Shown in pieces: positions 6,793 through 7,394 of a stretch of DNA of 7,394 nucleotides. Source of the stretch: Cyclobacteriaceae bacterium (GTDB lineage: Bacteria; Bacteroidota; Bacteroidia; Cytophagales; Cyclobacteriaceae). The stretch covers positions 1 to 7,394 of the forward strand of contig JANYDR010000374.1 of NCBI GenBank assembly GCA_025363495.1, written 5' to 3'. The notes beneath the pieces were generated by a model, which saw only the letters and a list, made by a program, of their open reading frames with translations, did not search any database and had not been told where the DNA came from. The stretch's first letter is position 1. Each line of letters opens with the position of its first letter. A program made the translations under genes and the position numbers.

Positions 6793-7242
6793 TCAGAATG
6801 GAACTTTGGAAAACTTACCGTTCTCATCAAACCAAACTTCTTTTGACGTTTTATCTTCCCTATCAACAAGCTCGAGATAATATATTTTATTGTTGGCGAC
6901 AGTACTTTCCCAATAACCAACCACGTCGCAAACATTATAAGGACTATTATCGAATTCCAGCTTTACTGTTGGGGGAACACGATCATCCCATGTTTCCTTG
7001 GTAAAAGATTTAACATACTCTGCGGAATTATTATAGAGACTCATTTTAGACACTTCTTCAACAGTGTAAAAAGCCAGGGTACCATAAGCTGTTTTTCTCC
7101 AGCTTACCCTTACGTTTTGTGTCTCAGGAAATCTCTTCAGTAAATCAGTCGCAACACTGCTTGAAGTTGCTTGTGAAAACGTATCGAAAGCCACGCATGA
7201 TAAAAAAACATTTATAGAAATAAAAAAGAAGAGGCTTTTCAT
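6793..7242 (-). CDS. Small secreted PepSY-like (BLIP-like) protein
   Basis: This is a 149-residue exported protein. The signal peptide is K2 followed by a hydrophobic stretch to about 19, with probable cleavage after Ala25 in FSQA; Cys16 lies within it but the preceding FLS is a poor lipobox. The mature part has two related beta-alpha units: LLKRFPETQNVRVSWRK (34-50) with an FP turn as in PepSY/BLIP-like repeats, and a second unit ending KEVWFDENGKFSKV (134-147), the typical 'FDxxGK' closing strand. Proteins of this type are abundant periplasmic proteins in Bacteroidota, usually without known function; the resemblance to beta-lactamase inhibitor protein is structural and does not imply inhibition. 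The start codon follows an A+T-rich leader with no Shine-Dalgarno. It is convergent with the DUF1543 remnant and separated from it by the intron fragment. The C terminus appears complete. Confidence 0.78.
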   Translation of the reverse strand: MKSLFFFISINVFLSCVAFDTFSQATSSSVATDLLKRFPETQNVRVSWRKTAYGTLAFYTVEEVSKMSLYNNSAEYVKSFTKETWDDRVPPTVKLEFDNSPYNVCDVVGYWESTVANNKIYYLELVDREDKTSKEVWFDENGKFSKVPF

Positions 7243-7305
7243 AGTGCTATTTAAATTAAGATTTAGTTGTTGTTATTCATTGCATGCATAAACAACAGAT
7301 TAATT

Positions 7306-7321
7306 TTCAATAAGTATTGAA
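7306..7321. promoter_or_regulatory. Perfect 16-bp dyad upstream of the PepSY-like gene
   Basis: TTCAATAAGTATTGAA consists of two perfect 7-bp arms around AG. It lies 63 bp upstream of the minus-strand start at 7242, where an operator would be expected. A second, looser symmetry is centred on TGCATGCA (7281-7288) between GTTGTTAT and AAACAAC. No convincing -33/-7 promoter pair was found, so the role is only suggested by position and symmetry. Confidence 0.3.
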
Positions 7322-7365
7322 GCGCTGTCAAATGATTTGCATGTTTATGGGACCGATTTAAAACG

Positions 7366-7394
7366 ATGAACATACTCTTAGTACTTGTTAATTG
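7366..7394 (+). CDS. Possible start of a plus-strand gene cut by the window edge
   Basis: ATG 7366 opens nine codons reading MNILLVLVN before the window ends, without a stop. A short charged-free hydrophobic start fits many cytoplasmic Rossmann-type proteins or a signal peptide. It would be divergent from the PepSY-like gene, with a shared 123-bp intergenic region. Nine codons are too few to support more than a possibility. Confidence 0.2.

Overview
The window looks like chromosome of a member of the Bacteroidota, most likely the Cytophagales side. The grounds are an A+T-leaning composition, start codons with A-rich leaders and little Shine-Dalgarno sequence, signal peptides ending in S/V-QA-Q or TSA-Q, a PepSY/BLIP-like secreted protein, and group II intron 3' sequences of the type I associate with this phylum. 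The assignment rests on recognised sequence character only; no search was run.

Layout, left to right. (1) 1-1053: the end of a sigma-70-family factor (region 4 helix-turn-helix), a 93-residue cytoplasmic protein starting inside the sigma gene, and a ClpP-type serine protease subunit starting inside that. The three genes are translationally overlapped and probably form a regulatory and proteolytic unit. (2) 1224-5830: four co-directional genes for exported proteins. They are a coiled-coil lipoprotein, two secreted proteins I cannot name, and an 843-residue secreted protein with a K/T-rich linker, an alpha/beta N-domain and three successive 'WW cap plus 22-residue LRR' cassettes. Gaps are 24 bp, 88 bp (holding a strong hairpin) and a 14-bp overlap, so this looks like one envelope operon. 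(3) 5877-5917: a hairpin after the operon. (4) 5936-6515: a DUF1543-type gene broken by two single-base frameshifts, each at the same heptamer. (5) 6534-6643, minus strand: the 3' end of a group II intron (domains V and VI with a bulged branch-point A), without any reverse transcriptase and apparently 5'-truncated. (6) 6793-7242, minus strand: a small secreted PepSY-like protein, with a perfect dyad upstream of its start.

How the parts work together: the left unit would act in the cytoplasm (transcription plus proteolysis). The central operon would act in the periplasm or at the outer membrane, with the LRR protein as a likely binding scaffold. The right third shows decay: a frameshifted gene beside a truncated retroelement. 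The most interesting candidate system is the central secreted LRR operon, and the most surprising single structure is the group II intron remnant, which none of the protein-coding reading frames explains.
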